Below are positions 28,101 to 40,747 of a stretch of DNA of 64,000 nt, piece by piece. The position numbers were made by a program, and so were the translations under genes. The first letter of the stretch is position 1. The number at the start of each line of letters is the position of its first letter. Below the pieces are notes generated by a model that was not told where the DNA came from, made no database searches, and was given only the letters and a program-made list of their open reading frames with translations. This DNA is from Anthopleura xanthogrammica (Eukaryota > Cnidaria > Anthozoa > Actiniaria > Actiniidae), in contig OZ025208.1 of assembly GCA_964019055.1 (NCBI GenBank), forward strand, positions 9,554,539 through 9,618,538, in the 5' to 3' direction.

Positions 28101-29491
28101 ATTTGATGAACGCATATAGGAATAAGAATCTACATGAACAGGATTGGATGAACCCATATAGGAAAAAGAATCTACACGAGATGGATTGGATGAACGCATA
28201 TAGGAATAAGAATCTACACGAGAAGGATTGGATGAACGCATATTGGAATAAGAATCTACACGACAAGGATTGGATGAACGCATATAGGAATAAGAATCTA
28301 CACGAGAAGGATTGGATGAACGCATATAGGAATAAGAATCTACACGAGAACGATTGGATCAACGCATATAGGAATAAGAATCTACACGAGAATGATTGGA
28401 TGAACGCATATAGGAATAGGAATCTACACGAGAACGATTGGATGAACGCATATAGGAATAAGAATCTACACGAGAACGATTGGATAAACGAATATAGGAA
28501 TAAGAATCTACACGAGAAGGATTGGAAGAACGCATATAGCAATAAGAATCTACACGACAAGGATTGGATGAACGCATATAGGAAGAAGAATCTACACGAA
28601 ATGGATTGGATGAACGCATATAGGAATAAGAATCTACACGAGAACGATTTGATGAACGCATATAGGAATAAGAATCTACATGAACAGGATTGGATGAACC
28701 CATATAGGAATAAGAATCTACACGAGAAGGATTGGATGAACCCATATAGGAATAAGAATCTACACGAGATGGATTGGATGAACGCATATTGCAATAAGAA
28801 TCTACACGACAAGGATTGGATGAACCCATATAGGAATAAGAATCTACACGAGAAGGATTGGATGAACGCATATAGGAATAAGAATCTACACGACAAGGAT
28901 TGGATGAACGCATATAGGAATAAGAATCTACACGAGAACGATTGGATGAACGCATATAGGAATAAGAATCTACACGAGAACGATTGGATAAACGAATATA
29001 GCAATAAGAATCTACACGACAAGGATTGGATGAACGCATATAGGAAGAAGAATCTACACAAAATGGATTGGATGAACGCATATAGGAATAAGAATCTACA
29101 CGAGAACGATTGGATGAACGCATATAGGAATAAGAATCTACACGAGAACGATTGGATGAATGCATATAGGAATAAGAATCTACACGAGAACGGTTGGATG
29201 AACGCAAATAGGAATAAGAATCTACACGAAATGGATTGGATGAACGCATATAGGAATAAGAATCTACACAAAAAGGAGTGGATGAACGCATATAGGAATA
29301 AGAATCTACACGAGAAGGATTGGATGAACCCATATAGGAATAAGAATCTACACGAGATGGATTGGATCAACGCATATTGGAATAAGAATCTACACGAGAA
29401 GGATTGGAAAAACGCATATAGGAATAAGAATCTACACGAAATGGATTGGATGAACGCATATTGGAATAAGAATCTACACAAAAAGGAGTGG

Positions 29492-29533
29492 ATGAACGCA
29501 TATAGGAATAAGAATCTACACGAGAAGGATTAG
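29492..29533 (+). repeat. First TGG-to-TAG monomer
   Basis: G-to-A at 29,532 gives gattagatg in place of gattggatg. It is TAG in the + frame and, on the minus strand, TAA in the CRFLFLYAF frame, so one transition closes an open frame on both strands. Five further copies follow downstream. Confidence 0.95.
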
Positions 29534-30961
29534 ATGAACCCATATAGGAATAAGAATCTACACGAGATGGATTGGATCAACGTATATTGGAATAAGAATC
29601 TACACGAGAAGGATTGGAAAAACGCATATAGGAATAAGAATCTACACGAGAAGGATTGGATGAACGCATATAGGAATAAGAATCTACACGAGAACGATTT
29701 GATGAACGCATATAGGAATAAGAATCTACATGAACAGGATTGGATGAACCCATATAGGAATAAGAATCTACACGAGAAGGATTGGATGAACCCATATAGG
29801 AATAAGAATCTACACGAGATGGATTGGATGAACGCATATTGCAATAAGAATCTACACGACAAGGATTGGATGAACGCATATAGGAATAAGAATCTACACG
29901 ACAAGGATTGGATGAACGCATATAGGAATAAGAATCTACACGAAATGGATTGGATGAACGCATATAGGAATAAGAATCTACACAACAAGGAGTGGATGAA
30001 CGCATATAGGAATAAGAATCTACACGAGAAGGATTGGATGAACGAATATAGGAATAAGAATCTACACGAGAACGATTGGATCAACGCATATAGGAATAAG
30101 AATCTACACGAGAATGATTGGATGAACGCATATAGGAATAAGAATCTACACGAGAACGATTGGATGAACGCATATAGGAATAAGAATCTACACGAGAACG
30201 ATTGGATAAACGAATATAGGAATAAGAATCTACACGAGAAGGATTGGAAGAACGCATATAGCAATAAGAATCTACACGACAAGGATTGGATGAACGCATA
30301 TAGGAAGAAGAATCTACACGAGAAGGATTGGATGAACGCATATAGGAATAAGAATCTACACGAGAACGATTGGATCAACGCATATAGGAATAAGAATCTA
30401 CACGAGAATGATTGGATGAACGCATATAGGAATAAGAATCTACACGAGAACGATTGGATGAACGCATATAGGAATAAGAATCTACACGAGAACGATTGGA
30501 TAAACGAATATAGGAATAAGAATCTACACGAGAAGGATTGGAAGAACGCATATAGCAATAAGAATCTACACGACAAGGATTGGATGAACGCATATAGGAA
30601 GAAGAATCTACACGAAATGGATTGGATGAACGCATATAGGAATAAGAATCTACACGAGAACGATTTGATGAACGCATATAGGAATAAGAATCTACATGAA
30701 CAGGATTGGATGAACCTATATAGGAATAAGAATCTACACGAGAAGGATTGGATGAACCCATATAGGAATAAGAATCTACACGAGATGGATTGGATGAACG
30801 CATATTGCAATAAGAATCTACACGACAAGGATTGGATGAACCCATATAGGAATAAGAATCTACACGAGAAGGATTGGTTGAACGCATATAGGAATAAGAA
30901 TCTACACGACAAGGATTGGATGAACGCATATAGGAATAAGAATCTACACGAAATGGATTGG

Positions 30962-31045
30962 ATGAACGCATATAGGAATAAGAATCTACACAACAAGGAG
31001 TGGATGAACGCATATAGGAATAAGAATCTACACAACAAGGAGTGG
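30962..31045 (+). repeat. Two adjacent AACAAGGAG monomers
   Basis: Two identical monomers of the NKEW type stand side by side. This type normally occurs once per HOR. The pair is a small counterpart of the eight-copy run at 62,374 and shows that single-monomer tandem duplication happens at this variant more than once. Confidence 0.9.
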
Positions 31046-31381
31046 ATGAACGCATATAGGAATAAGAATCTACATGAACAGGATTGGATGAACCCATATA
31101 GGAATAAGAATCTACACGAGAAGGATTGGATGAACCCATATAGGAATAAGAATCTACACGAGATGGATTGGATGAACGCATATTGCAATAAGAATCTACA
31201 CGAGAAGGATTGGATGAACCCATATAGGAATAAGAATCTACACGAGAAGGATTGGATGAACGCATATAGGAATAAGAATCTACACGACAAGGATTGGATG
31301 AACGCATATAGGAATAAGAATCTACACGAAATAGATTGGATAAACGCATATAGGAATAAGAATCTACACGAGAACGATTGG

Positions 31382-31591
31382 ATGAACGCATATAGGAATA
31401 AGAATCTACACGAGAACGATTGGATGAACGCATATAGGAATAAGAATCTACACGAGAACGATTGGATGAACGCATATAGGAATAAGAATCTACACGAGAA
31501 CGATTGGATGAACGCATATAGGAATAAGAATCTACACGAGAACGATTGGATGAACGCATATAGGAATAAGAATCTACACGAGAACGGTTGG
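31382..31591 (+). repeat. Run of five identical ENDW monomers
   Basis: Five consecutive monomers end GAGAACGATTGG with no other change, after an ATA-start copy of the same type and before the ENGW monomer. Similar but shorter runs occur near 44,300-44,460 and 62,820-62,970. Single-monomer expansion or loss in this part of the HOR is therefore common. Confidence 0.88.
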
Positions 31592-33859
31592 ATGAACGCA
31601 AATAGGAATAAGAATCTACACGAAATGGATTGGATGAACGCATATTGGAATAAGAATCTACACGAGAAGGATTGGAAAAACGCATATAGGAATAAGAATC
31701 TACACGAGAAGGATTGGATGAACGCATATAGGAATAAGAATCTACACGAGAACGATTTGATGAACGCATATAGGAATAAGAATCTACACGAGAAGGATTG
31801 GATGAACGCATATAGGAATAAGAATCTACACGAGAACGATTTGATGAACGCATATAGGAATAAGAATCTACATGAACAGGATTGGATGAACCCATATAGG
31901 AAAAAGAATCTACACGAGATGGATTGGATGAACGCATATAGGAATAAGAATCTACACGAGAAGGATTGGATGAACGCATATAGGAATAAGAATCTACACG
32001 ACAAGGATTGGATGAACGCACATAGGAATAAGAATCTACACGAGAAGGATTGGATGAACGCATATAGGAATAAGAATCTACACGAGAACGATTGGATCAA
32101 CGCATATAGGAATAAGAATCTACACGAGAATGATTGGATGAACGCATATAGGAATAAGAATCTACACGAGAACGATTGGATGAACGCATATAGGAATAAG
32201 AATCTACACGAGAACGATTGGATAAACGAATATAGGAATAAGAATCTACACGAGAACGATTGGAAGAACGCATATAGCAATAAGAATCTACACGACAAGG
32301 ATTGGATGAACGCATATAGGAAGAAGAATCTACACGAAATGGATTGGATGAACGCATATAGGAATAAGAATCTACACGAGAACGATTTGATGAACGCATA
32401 TAGGAATAAGAATCTACACGAGAACGATTTGATGAACGCATATAGGAATAAGAATCTACATGAACAGGATTGGATGAACCCATATAGGAAAAAGAATCTA
32501 CACGAGATGGATTGGATGAACGCATATAGGAATAAGAATCTACACGAGAAGGATTGGATGAACGCATATTGGAATAAGAATCTACACGACAAGGATTGGA
32601 TGAACGCATATAGGAATAAGAATCTACACGAGAAGGATTGGATGAACGCATATAGGAATAAGAATCTACACGAGAACGATTGGATCAACGCATATAGGAA
32701 TAAGAATCTACACGAGAATGATTGGATGAACGCATATAGGAATAAGAATCTACACGAGAACGATTGGATGAACGCATATAGGAATAAGAATCTACACGAG
32801 AACGATTGGATAAACGAATATAGGAATAAGAATCTACACGAGAAGGATTGGAAGAACGCATATAGCAATAAGAATCTACACGACAAGGATTGGATGAACG
32901 CATATAGGAAGAAGAATCTACACGAAATGGATTGGATGAACGCATATAGGAATAAGAATCTACACGAGAACGATTTGATGAACGCATATAGGAATAAGAA
33001 TCTACATGAACAGGATTGGATGAACCCATATAGGAATAAGAATCTACACGAGAAGGATTGGATGAACCCATATAGGAATAAGAATCTACACGAGATGGAT
33101 TGGATGAACGCATATTGCAATAAGAATCTACACGACAAGGATTGGATGAACCCATATAGGAATAAGAATCTACACGAGAAGGATTGGATGAACGCATATA
33201 GGAATAAGAATCTACACGACAAGGATTGGATGAACGCATATAGGAATAAGAATCTACACGAGAACGATTGGATGAACGCATATAGGAATAAGAATCTACA
33301 CGAGAACGATTGGATAAACGAATATAGCAATAAGAATCTACACGACAAGGATTGGATGAACGCATATAGGAAGAAGAATCTACACAAAATGGATTGGATG
33401 AACGCATATAGGAATAAGAATCTACACGAGAACGATTGGATGAACGCATATAGGAATAAGAATCTACACGAGAACGATTGGATGAATGCATATAGGAATA
33501 AGAATCTACACGAGAACGGTTGGATGAACGCAAATAGGAATAAGAATCTACACGAAATGGATTGGATGAACGCATATAGGAATAAGAATCTACACAAAAA
33601 GGAGTGGATGAACGCATATAGGAATAAGAATCTACACGAGAAGGATTGGATGAACCCATATAGGAATAAGAATCTACACGAGATGGATTGGATCAACGCA
33701 TATTGGAATAAGAATCTACACGAGAAGGATTGGAAAAACGCATATAGGAATAAGAATCTACACGAAATGGATTGGATGAACGCATATTGGAATAAGAATC
33801 TACACAAAAAGGAGTGGATGAACGCATATAGGAATAAGAATCTACACGAGAAGGATTAG

Positions 33860-35497
33860 ATGAACCCATATAGGAATAAGAATCTACACGAGATGGATTG
33901 GATCAACGTATATTGGAATAAGAATCTACACGAGAAGGATTGGAAAAACGCATATAGGAATAAGAATCTACACGAGAAGGATTGGATGAACGCATATAGG
34001 AATAAGAATCTACACGAGAACGATTTGATGAACGCATATAGGAATAAGAATCTACATGAACAGGATTGGATGAACCCATATAGGAATAAGAATCTACACG
34101 AGAAGGATTGGATGAACCCATATAGGAATAAGAATCTACACGAGATGGATTGGATGAACGCATATTGCAATAAGAATCTACACGACAAGGATTGGATGAA
34201 CGCATATAGGAATAAGAATCTACACGACAAGGATTGGATGAACGCATATAGGAATAAGAATCTACACGAAATGGATTGGATGAACGCATATAGGAATAAG
34301 AATCTACACAACAAGGAGTGGATGAACGCATATAGGAATAAGAATCTACACGAGAAGGATTGGATGAACGCATATAGGAATAAGAATCTACACGAGAACG
34401 ATTGGATGAACGCATATAGGAATAAGAATCTACACGAGAACGATTGGATAAACGAATATAGGAATAAGAATCTACACGAGAAGGATTGGAAGAACGCATA
34501 TAGCAATAAGAATCTACACGACAAGGATTGGATGAACGCATATAGGAAGAAGAATCTACACGAAATGGATTGGATGAACGCATATAGGAATAAGAATCTA
34601 CACGAGAACGATTTGATGAACGCATATAGGAATAAGAATCTACATGAACAGGATTGGATGAACCCATATAGGAATAAGAATCTACACGAGAAGGATTGGA
34701 TGAACCCATATAGGAATAAGAATCTACACGAGATGGATTGGATGAACGCATATTGCAATAAGAATCTACACGACAAGGATTGGATGAACCCATATAGGAA
34801 TAAGAATCTACACGAGAAGGATTGGATGAACGCATATAGGAATAAGAATCTACACGACAAGGATTGGATGAACGCATATAGGAATAAGAATCTACACGAG
34901 AACGATTGGATGAACGCATATAGGAATAAGAATCTACACGAGAACGATTGGATAAACGAATATAGCAATAAGAATCTACACGACAAGGATTGGATGAACG
35001 CATATAGGAAGAAGAATCTACACAAAATGGATTGGATGAACGCATATAGGAATAAGAATCTACACGAGAACGATTGGATGAACGCATATAGGAATAAGAA
35101 TCTACACGAGAACGATTGGATGAATGCATATAGGAATAAGAATCTACACGAGAACGGTTGGATGAACGCAAATAGGAATAAGAATCTACACGAAATGGAT
35201 TGGATGAACGCATATAGGAATAAGAATCTACACAAAAAGGAGTGGATGAACGCATATAGGAATAAGAATCTACACGAGAAGGATTGGATGAACCCATATA
35301 GGAATAAGAATCTACACGAGATGGATTGGATCAACGCATATTGGAATAAGAATCTACACGAGAAGGATTGGAAAAACGCATATAGGAATAAGAATCTACA
35401 CGAAATGGATTGGATGAACGCATATTGGAATAAGAATCTACACAAAAAGGAGTGGATGAACGCATATAGGAATAAGAATCTACACGAGAAGGATTAG
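33860..35497 (+). repeat. TAG superrepeat unit 2 (39 monomers, 1,638 bp)
   Basis: This short unit lacks the GAA-start monomer (MNEY) and the ATC-start ENDW monomer present early in units 1, 3 and 4. After the AACAAGGAG monomer it goes almost directly to the ATA/GAA monomer near 34,445. It is consistent with a whole-monomer deletion from a unit like unit 3. The TAG is at 35,495-35,497. Confidence 0.85.
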
Positions 35498-37555
35498 ATG
35501 AACCCATATAGGAATAAGAATCTACACGAGATGGATTGGATCAACGTATATTGGAATAAGAATCTACACGAGAAGGATTGGAAAAACGCATATAGGAATA
35601 AGAATCTACACGAGAAGGATTGGATGAACGCATATAGGAATAAGAATCTACACGAGAACGATTTGATGAACGCATATAGGAATAAGAATCTACATGAACA
35701 GGATTGGATGAACCCATATAGGAATAAGAATCTACACGAGAAGGATTGGATGAACCCATATAGGAATAAGAATCTACACGAGATGGATTGGATGAACGCA
35801 TATTGCAATAAGAATCTACACGACAAGGATTGGATGAACGCATATAGGAATAAGAATCTACACGACAAGGATTGGATGAACGCATATAGGAATAAGAATC
35901 TACACGAAATGGATTGGATGAACGCATATAGGAATAAGAATCTACACAACAAGGAGTGGATGAACGCATATAGGAATAAGAATCTACACGAGAAGGATTG
36001 GATGAACGAATATAGGAATAAGAATCTACACGAGAACGATTGGATCAACGCATATAGGAATAAGAATCTACACGAGAATGATTGGATGAACGCATATAGG
36101 AATAAGAATCTACACGAGAACGATTGGATGAACGCATATAGGAATAAGAATCTACACGAGAACGATTGGATAAACGAATATAGGAATAAGAATCTACACG
36201 AGAAGGATTGGAAGAACGCATATAGCAATAAGAATCTACACGACAAGGATTGGATGAACGCATATAGGAAGAAGAATCTACACGAAATGGATTGGATGAA
36301 CGCATATAGGAATAAGAATCTACACGAGAACGATTGGATGAACGCATATAGGAATAAGAATCTACACGAGATGGATTGGATCAACGCATATTGGAATAAG
36401 AATCTACACGAGAATGATTGGATGAACGCATATAGGAATAAGAATCTACACGAGAACGATTGGATGAACGCATATAGGAATAAGAATCTACACGAGAACG
36501 ATTGGATAAACGAATATAGGAATAAGAATCTACACGAGAAGGATTGGAAGAACGCATATAGCAATAAGAATCTACACGACAAGGATTGGATGAACGCATA
36601 TAGGAAGAAGAATCTACACGAAATGGATTGGATGAACGCATATAGGAATAAGAATCTACACGAGAACGATTTGATGAACGCATATAGGAATAAGAATCTA
36701 CATGAACAGGATTGGATGAACCCATATAGGAATAAGAATCTACACGAGAAGGATTGGATGAACCCATATAGGAATAAGAATCTACACGAGATGGATTGGA
36801 TGAACGCATATTGCAATAAGAATCTACACGACAAGGATTGGATGAACCCATATAGGAATAAGAATCTACACGAGAAGGATTGGATGAACGCATATAGGAA
36901 TAAGAATCTACACGACAAGGATTGGATGAACGCATATAGGAATAAGAATCTACACGAGAACGATTGGATGAACGCATATAGGAATAAGAATCTACACGAG
37001 AACGATTGGATAAACGAATATAGCAATAAGAATCTACACGACAAGGATTGGATGAACGCATATAGGAAGAAGAATCTACACAAAATGGATTGGATGAACG
37101 CATATAGGAATAAGAATCTACACGAGAACGATTGGATGAACGCATATAGGAATAAGAATCTACACGAGAACGATTGGATGAATGCATATAGGAATAAGAA
37201 TCTACACGAGAACGGTTGGATGAACGCAAATAGGAATAAGAATCTACACGAAATGGATTGGATGAACGCATATAGGAATAAGAATCTACACAAAAAGGAG
37301 TGGATGAACGCATATAGGAATAAGAATCTACACGAGAAGGATTGGATGAACCCATATAGGAATAAGAATCTACACGAGATGGATTGGATCAACGCATATT
37401 GGAATAAGAATCTACACGAGAAGGATTGGAAAAACGCATATAGGAATAAGAATCTACACGAAATGGATTGGATGAACGCATATTGGAATAAGAATCTACA
37501 CAAAAAGGAGTGGATGAACGCATATAGGAATAAGAATCTACACGAGAAGGATTAG
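35498..37555 (+). repeat. TAG superrepeat unit 3 (49 monomers, 2,058 bp)
   Basis: This unit contains the MNEY monomer near 36,008 and a hybrid monomer near 36,380-36,421 that joins an ATC/TGG left half (normally followed by GAGAAGGATTGG) to GAGAATGATTGG. The INEY-AGC-RKK block occurs before and after this hybrid, so an internal duplication of about 11 monomers is likely. The TAG is at 37,553-37,555. Confidence 0.85.
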
Positions 37556-39487
37556 ATGAACCCATATAGGAATAAGAATCTACACGAGATGGATTGGATC
37601 AACGTATATTGGAATAAGAATCTACACGAGAAGGATTGGAAAAACGCATATAGGAATAAGAATCTACACGAAATGGATTGGATGAACGCATATAGGAATA
37701 AGAATCTACACAAAAAGGAGTGGATGAACGCATATAGGAATAAGAATCTACACGAGAAGGATTGGATGAACCCATATAGGAATAAGAATCTACACGACAA
37801 GGATTGGATGAACGCATATAGGAATAAGAATCTACACGAAATGGATTGGATGAACGCATATAGGAATAAGAATCTACACAACAAGGAGTGGATGAACGCA
37901 TATAGGAATAAGAATCTACACGAGAAGGATTGGATGAACGAATATAGGAATAAGAATCTACACGAGAACGATTGGATCAACGCATATAGGAATAAGAATC
38001 TACACGAGAATGATTGGATGAACGCATATAGGAATAAGAATCTACACGAGAACGATTGGATGAACGCATATAGGAATAAGAATCTACACGAGAACGATTG
38101 GATAAACGAATATAGGAATAAGAATCTACACGAGAAGGATTGGAAGAACGCATATAGCAATAAGAATCTACACGACAAGGATTGGATGAACGCATATAGG
38201 AAGAAGAATCTACACGAAATGGATTGGATGAACGCATATAGGAATAAGAATCTACACGAGAACGATTGGATGAACGCATATAGGAATAAGAATCTACACG
38301 AGATGGATTGGATCAACGCATATTGGAATAAGAATCTACACGAGAATGATTGGATGAACGCATATAGGAATAAGAATCTACACGAGAACGATTGGATGAA
38401 CGCATATAGGAATAAGAATCTACACGAGAACGATTGGATAAACGAATATAGGAATAAGAATCTACACGAGAAGGATTGGAAGAACGCATATAGCAATAAG
38501 AATCTACACGACAAGGATTGGATGAACGCATATAGGAAGAAGAATCTACACGAAATGGATTGGATGAACGCATATAGGAATAAGAATCTACACGAGAACG
38601 ATTTGATGAACGCATATAGGAATAAGAATCTACATGAACAGGATTGGATGAACCCATATAGGAATAAGAATCTACACGAGAAGGATTGGATGAACCCATA
38701 TAGGAATAAGAATCTACACGAGATGGATTGGATGAACGCATATTGCAATAAGAATCTACACGACAAGGATTGGATGAACCCATATAGGAATAAGAATCTA
38801 CACGAGAAGGATTGGATGAACGCATATAGGAATAAGAATCTACACGACAAGGATTGGATGAACGCATATAGGAATAAGAATCTACACGAGAACGATTGGA
38901 TGAACGCATATAGGAATAAGAATCTACACGAGAACGATTGGATAAACGAATATAGCAATAAGAATCTACACGACAAGGATTGGATGAACGCATATAGGAA
39001 GAAGAATCTACACAAAATGGATTGGATGAACGCATATAGGAATAAGAATCTACACGAGAACGATTGGATGAACGCATATAGGAATAAGAATCTACACGAG
39101 AACGATTGGATGAATGCATATAGGAATAAGAATCTACACGAGAACGGTTGGATGAACGCAAATAGGAATAAGAATCTACACGAAATGGATTGGATGAACG
39201 CATATAGGAATAAGAATCTACACAAAAAGGAGTGGATGAACGCATATAGGAATAAGAATCTACACGAGAAGGATTGGATGAACCCATATAGGAATAAGAA
39301 TCTACACGAGATGGATTGGATCAACGCATATTGGAATAAGAATCTACACGAGAAGGATTGGAAAAACGCATATAGGAATAAGAATCTACACGAAATGGAT
39401 TGGATGAACGCATATTGGAATAAGAATCTACACAAAAAGGAGTGGATGAACGCATATAGGAATAAGAATCTACACGAGAAGGATTAG
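37556..39487 (+). repeat. TAG superrepeat unit 4 (46 monomers, 1,932 bp)
   Basis: The unit is nearly the same as unit 3, including the ATC/TGG-GAGAATGAT hybrid near 38,312. Its beginning differs: the stretch with ENDL, EQDW and the TGC monomer is replaced by EMDW, AAAAAGGAG, EKDW and a CCA/GACAAG hybrid near 37,766. The net change is three monomers. The TAG is at 39,485-39,487. Confidence 0.85.
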
Positions 39488-40747
39488 ATGAACCCATATA
39501 GGAATAAGAATCTACACGAGATGGATTGGATCAACGTATATTGGAATAAGAATCTACACGAGAAGGATTGGAAAAACGCATATAGGAATAAGAATCTACA
39601 CGAGAAGGATTGGATGAACGCATATAGGAATAAGAATCTACACGAGAACGATTGGATGAACGCATATAGGAATAAGAATCTACACGAGAACGATTGGATA
39701 AACGAATATAGGAATAAGAATCTACACGAGAAGGATTGGAAGAACGCATATAGCAATAAGAATCTACACGACAAGGATTGGATGAACGCATATAGGAAGA
39801 AGAATCTACACGAAATGGATTGGATGAACGCATATAGGAATAAGAATCTACACGAGAACGATTTGATGAACGCATATAGGAATAAGAATCTACATGAACA
39901 GGATTGGATGAACCCATATAGGAATAAGAATCTACACGAGAAGGATTGGATGAACCCATATAGGAATAAGAATCTACACGAGATGGATTGGATGAACGCA
40001 TATTGCAATAAGAATCTACACGACAAGGATTGGATGAACCCATATAGGAATAAGAATCTACACGAGAAGGATTGGATGAACGCATATAGGAATAAGAATC
40101 TACACGACAAGGATTGGATGAACGCATATAGGAATAAGAATCTACACGAGAACGATTGGATGAACGCATATAGGAATAAGAATCTACACGAGAACGATTG
40201 GATAAACGAATATAGCAATAAGAATCTACACGACAAGGATTGGATGAACGCATATAGGAAGAAGAATCTACACAAAATGGATTGGATGAACGCATATAGG
40301 AATAAGAATCTACACGAGAACGATTGGATGAACGCATATAGGAATAAGAATCTACACGAGAACGATTGGATGAATGCATATAGGAATAAGAATCTACACG
40401 AGAACGGTTGGATGAACGCAAATAGGAATAAGAATCTACACGAAATGGATTGGATGAACGCATATAGGAATAAGAATCTACACAAAAAGGAGTGGATGAA
40501 CGCATATAGGAATAAGAATCTACACGAGAAGGATTGGATGAACCCATATAGGAATAAGAATCTACACGAGATGGATTGGATCAACGCATATTGGAATAAG
40601 AATCTACACGAGAAGGATTGGAAAAACGCATATAGGAATAAGAATCTACACGAAATGGATTGGATGAACGCATATTGGAATAAGAATCTACACAAAAAGG
40701 AGTGGATGAACGCATATAGGAATAAGAATCTACACGAGAAGGATTAG
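39488..40747 (+). repeat. TAG superrepeat unit 5 (30 monomers, 1,260 bp)
   Basis: This is the shortest unit. It keeps the opening GTA monomer and the full shared tail but has lost most of the interior, passing from KNAY and two EKDW/ENDW monomers to the ATA/GAA monomer near 39,698. The last TAG of the series is at 40,745-40,747. Confidence 0.85.

Larger units (their letters stand above)
29534..33859 (+). repeat. TAG superrepeat unit 1 (103 monomers, 4,326 bp)
   Basis: This is the longest unit and is itself composite. It has two neighbouring copies of the INEY-to-RKK segment (about 30,040-30,620), a pair of AACAAGGAG monomers at 30,962-31,045, and five consecutive GAGAACGATTGG monomers at 31,382-31,591. 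Private changes include a CAT at codon 4 near 32,021 (gcacatagg). It ends with TAG at 33,857-33,859. Confidence 0.85.
28130..40747 (+). repeat. Domain C: superrepeats delimited by TAG monomers
   Basis: Six monomers with TGG changed to TAG end at 29,533, 33,859, 35,497, 37,555, 39,487 and 40,747. The same tail precedes each one: a hybrid GAA/AGC monomer (aacgaatatagcaataag, the first near 28,988), a CACAAAATGG variant, an ENGW monomer, AAAAAGGAG monomers and a TGG-type monomer. Each TAG is followed by a CCA-type and then a GTA-type monomer (atcaacgtatattgg). Units therefore share their ends but differ in interior length, always by whole monomers. Confidence 0.85.

Noticed and set aside
7318..29481. 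A 7,387-codon minus-strand frame (CRFLFLYAFIQS repeats) as a gene
   Set aside because: It is a by-product of a stop-free 42-bp repeat. It has no unique domain, switches to the RVDSYSYMRSS frame at the 1-bp deletion and overlaps other equally long frames.
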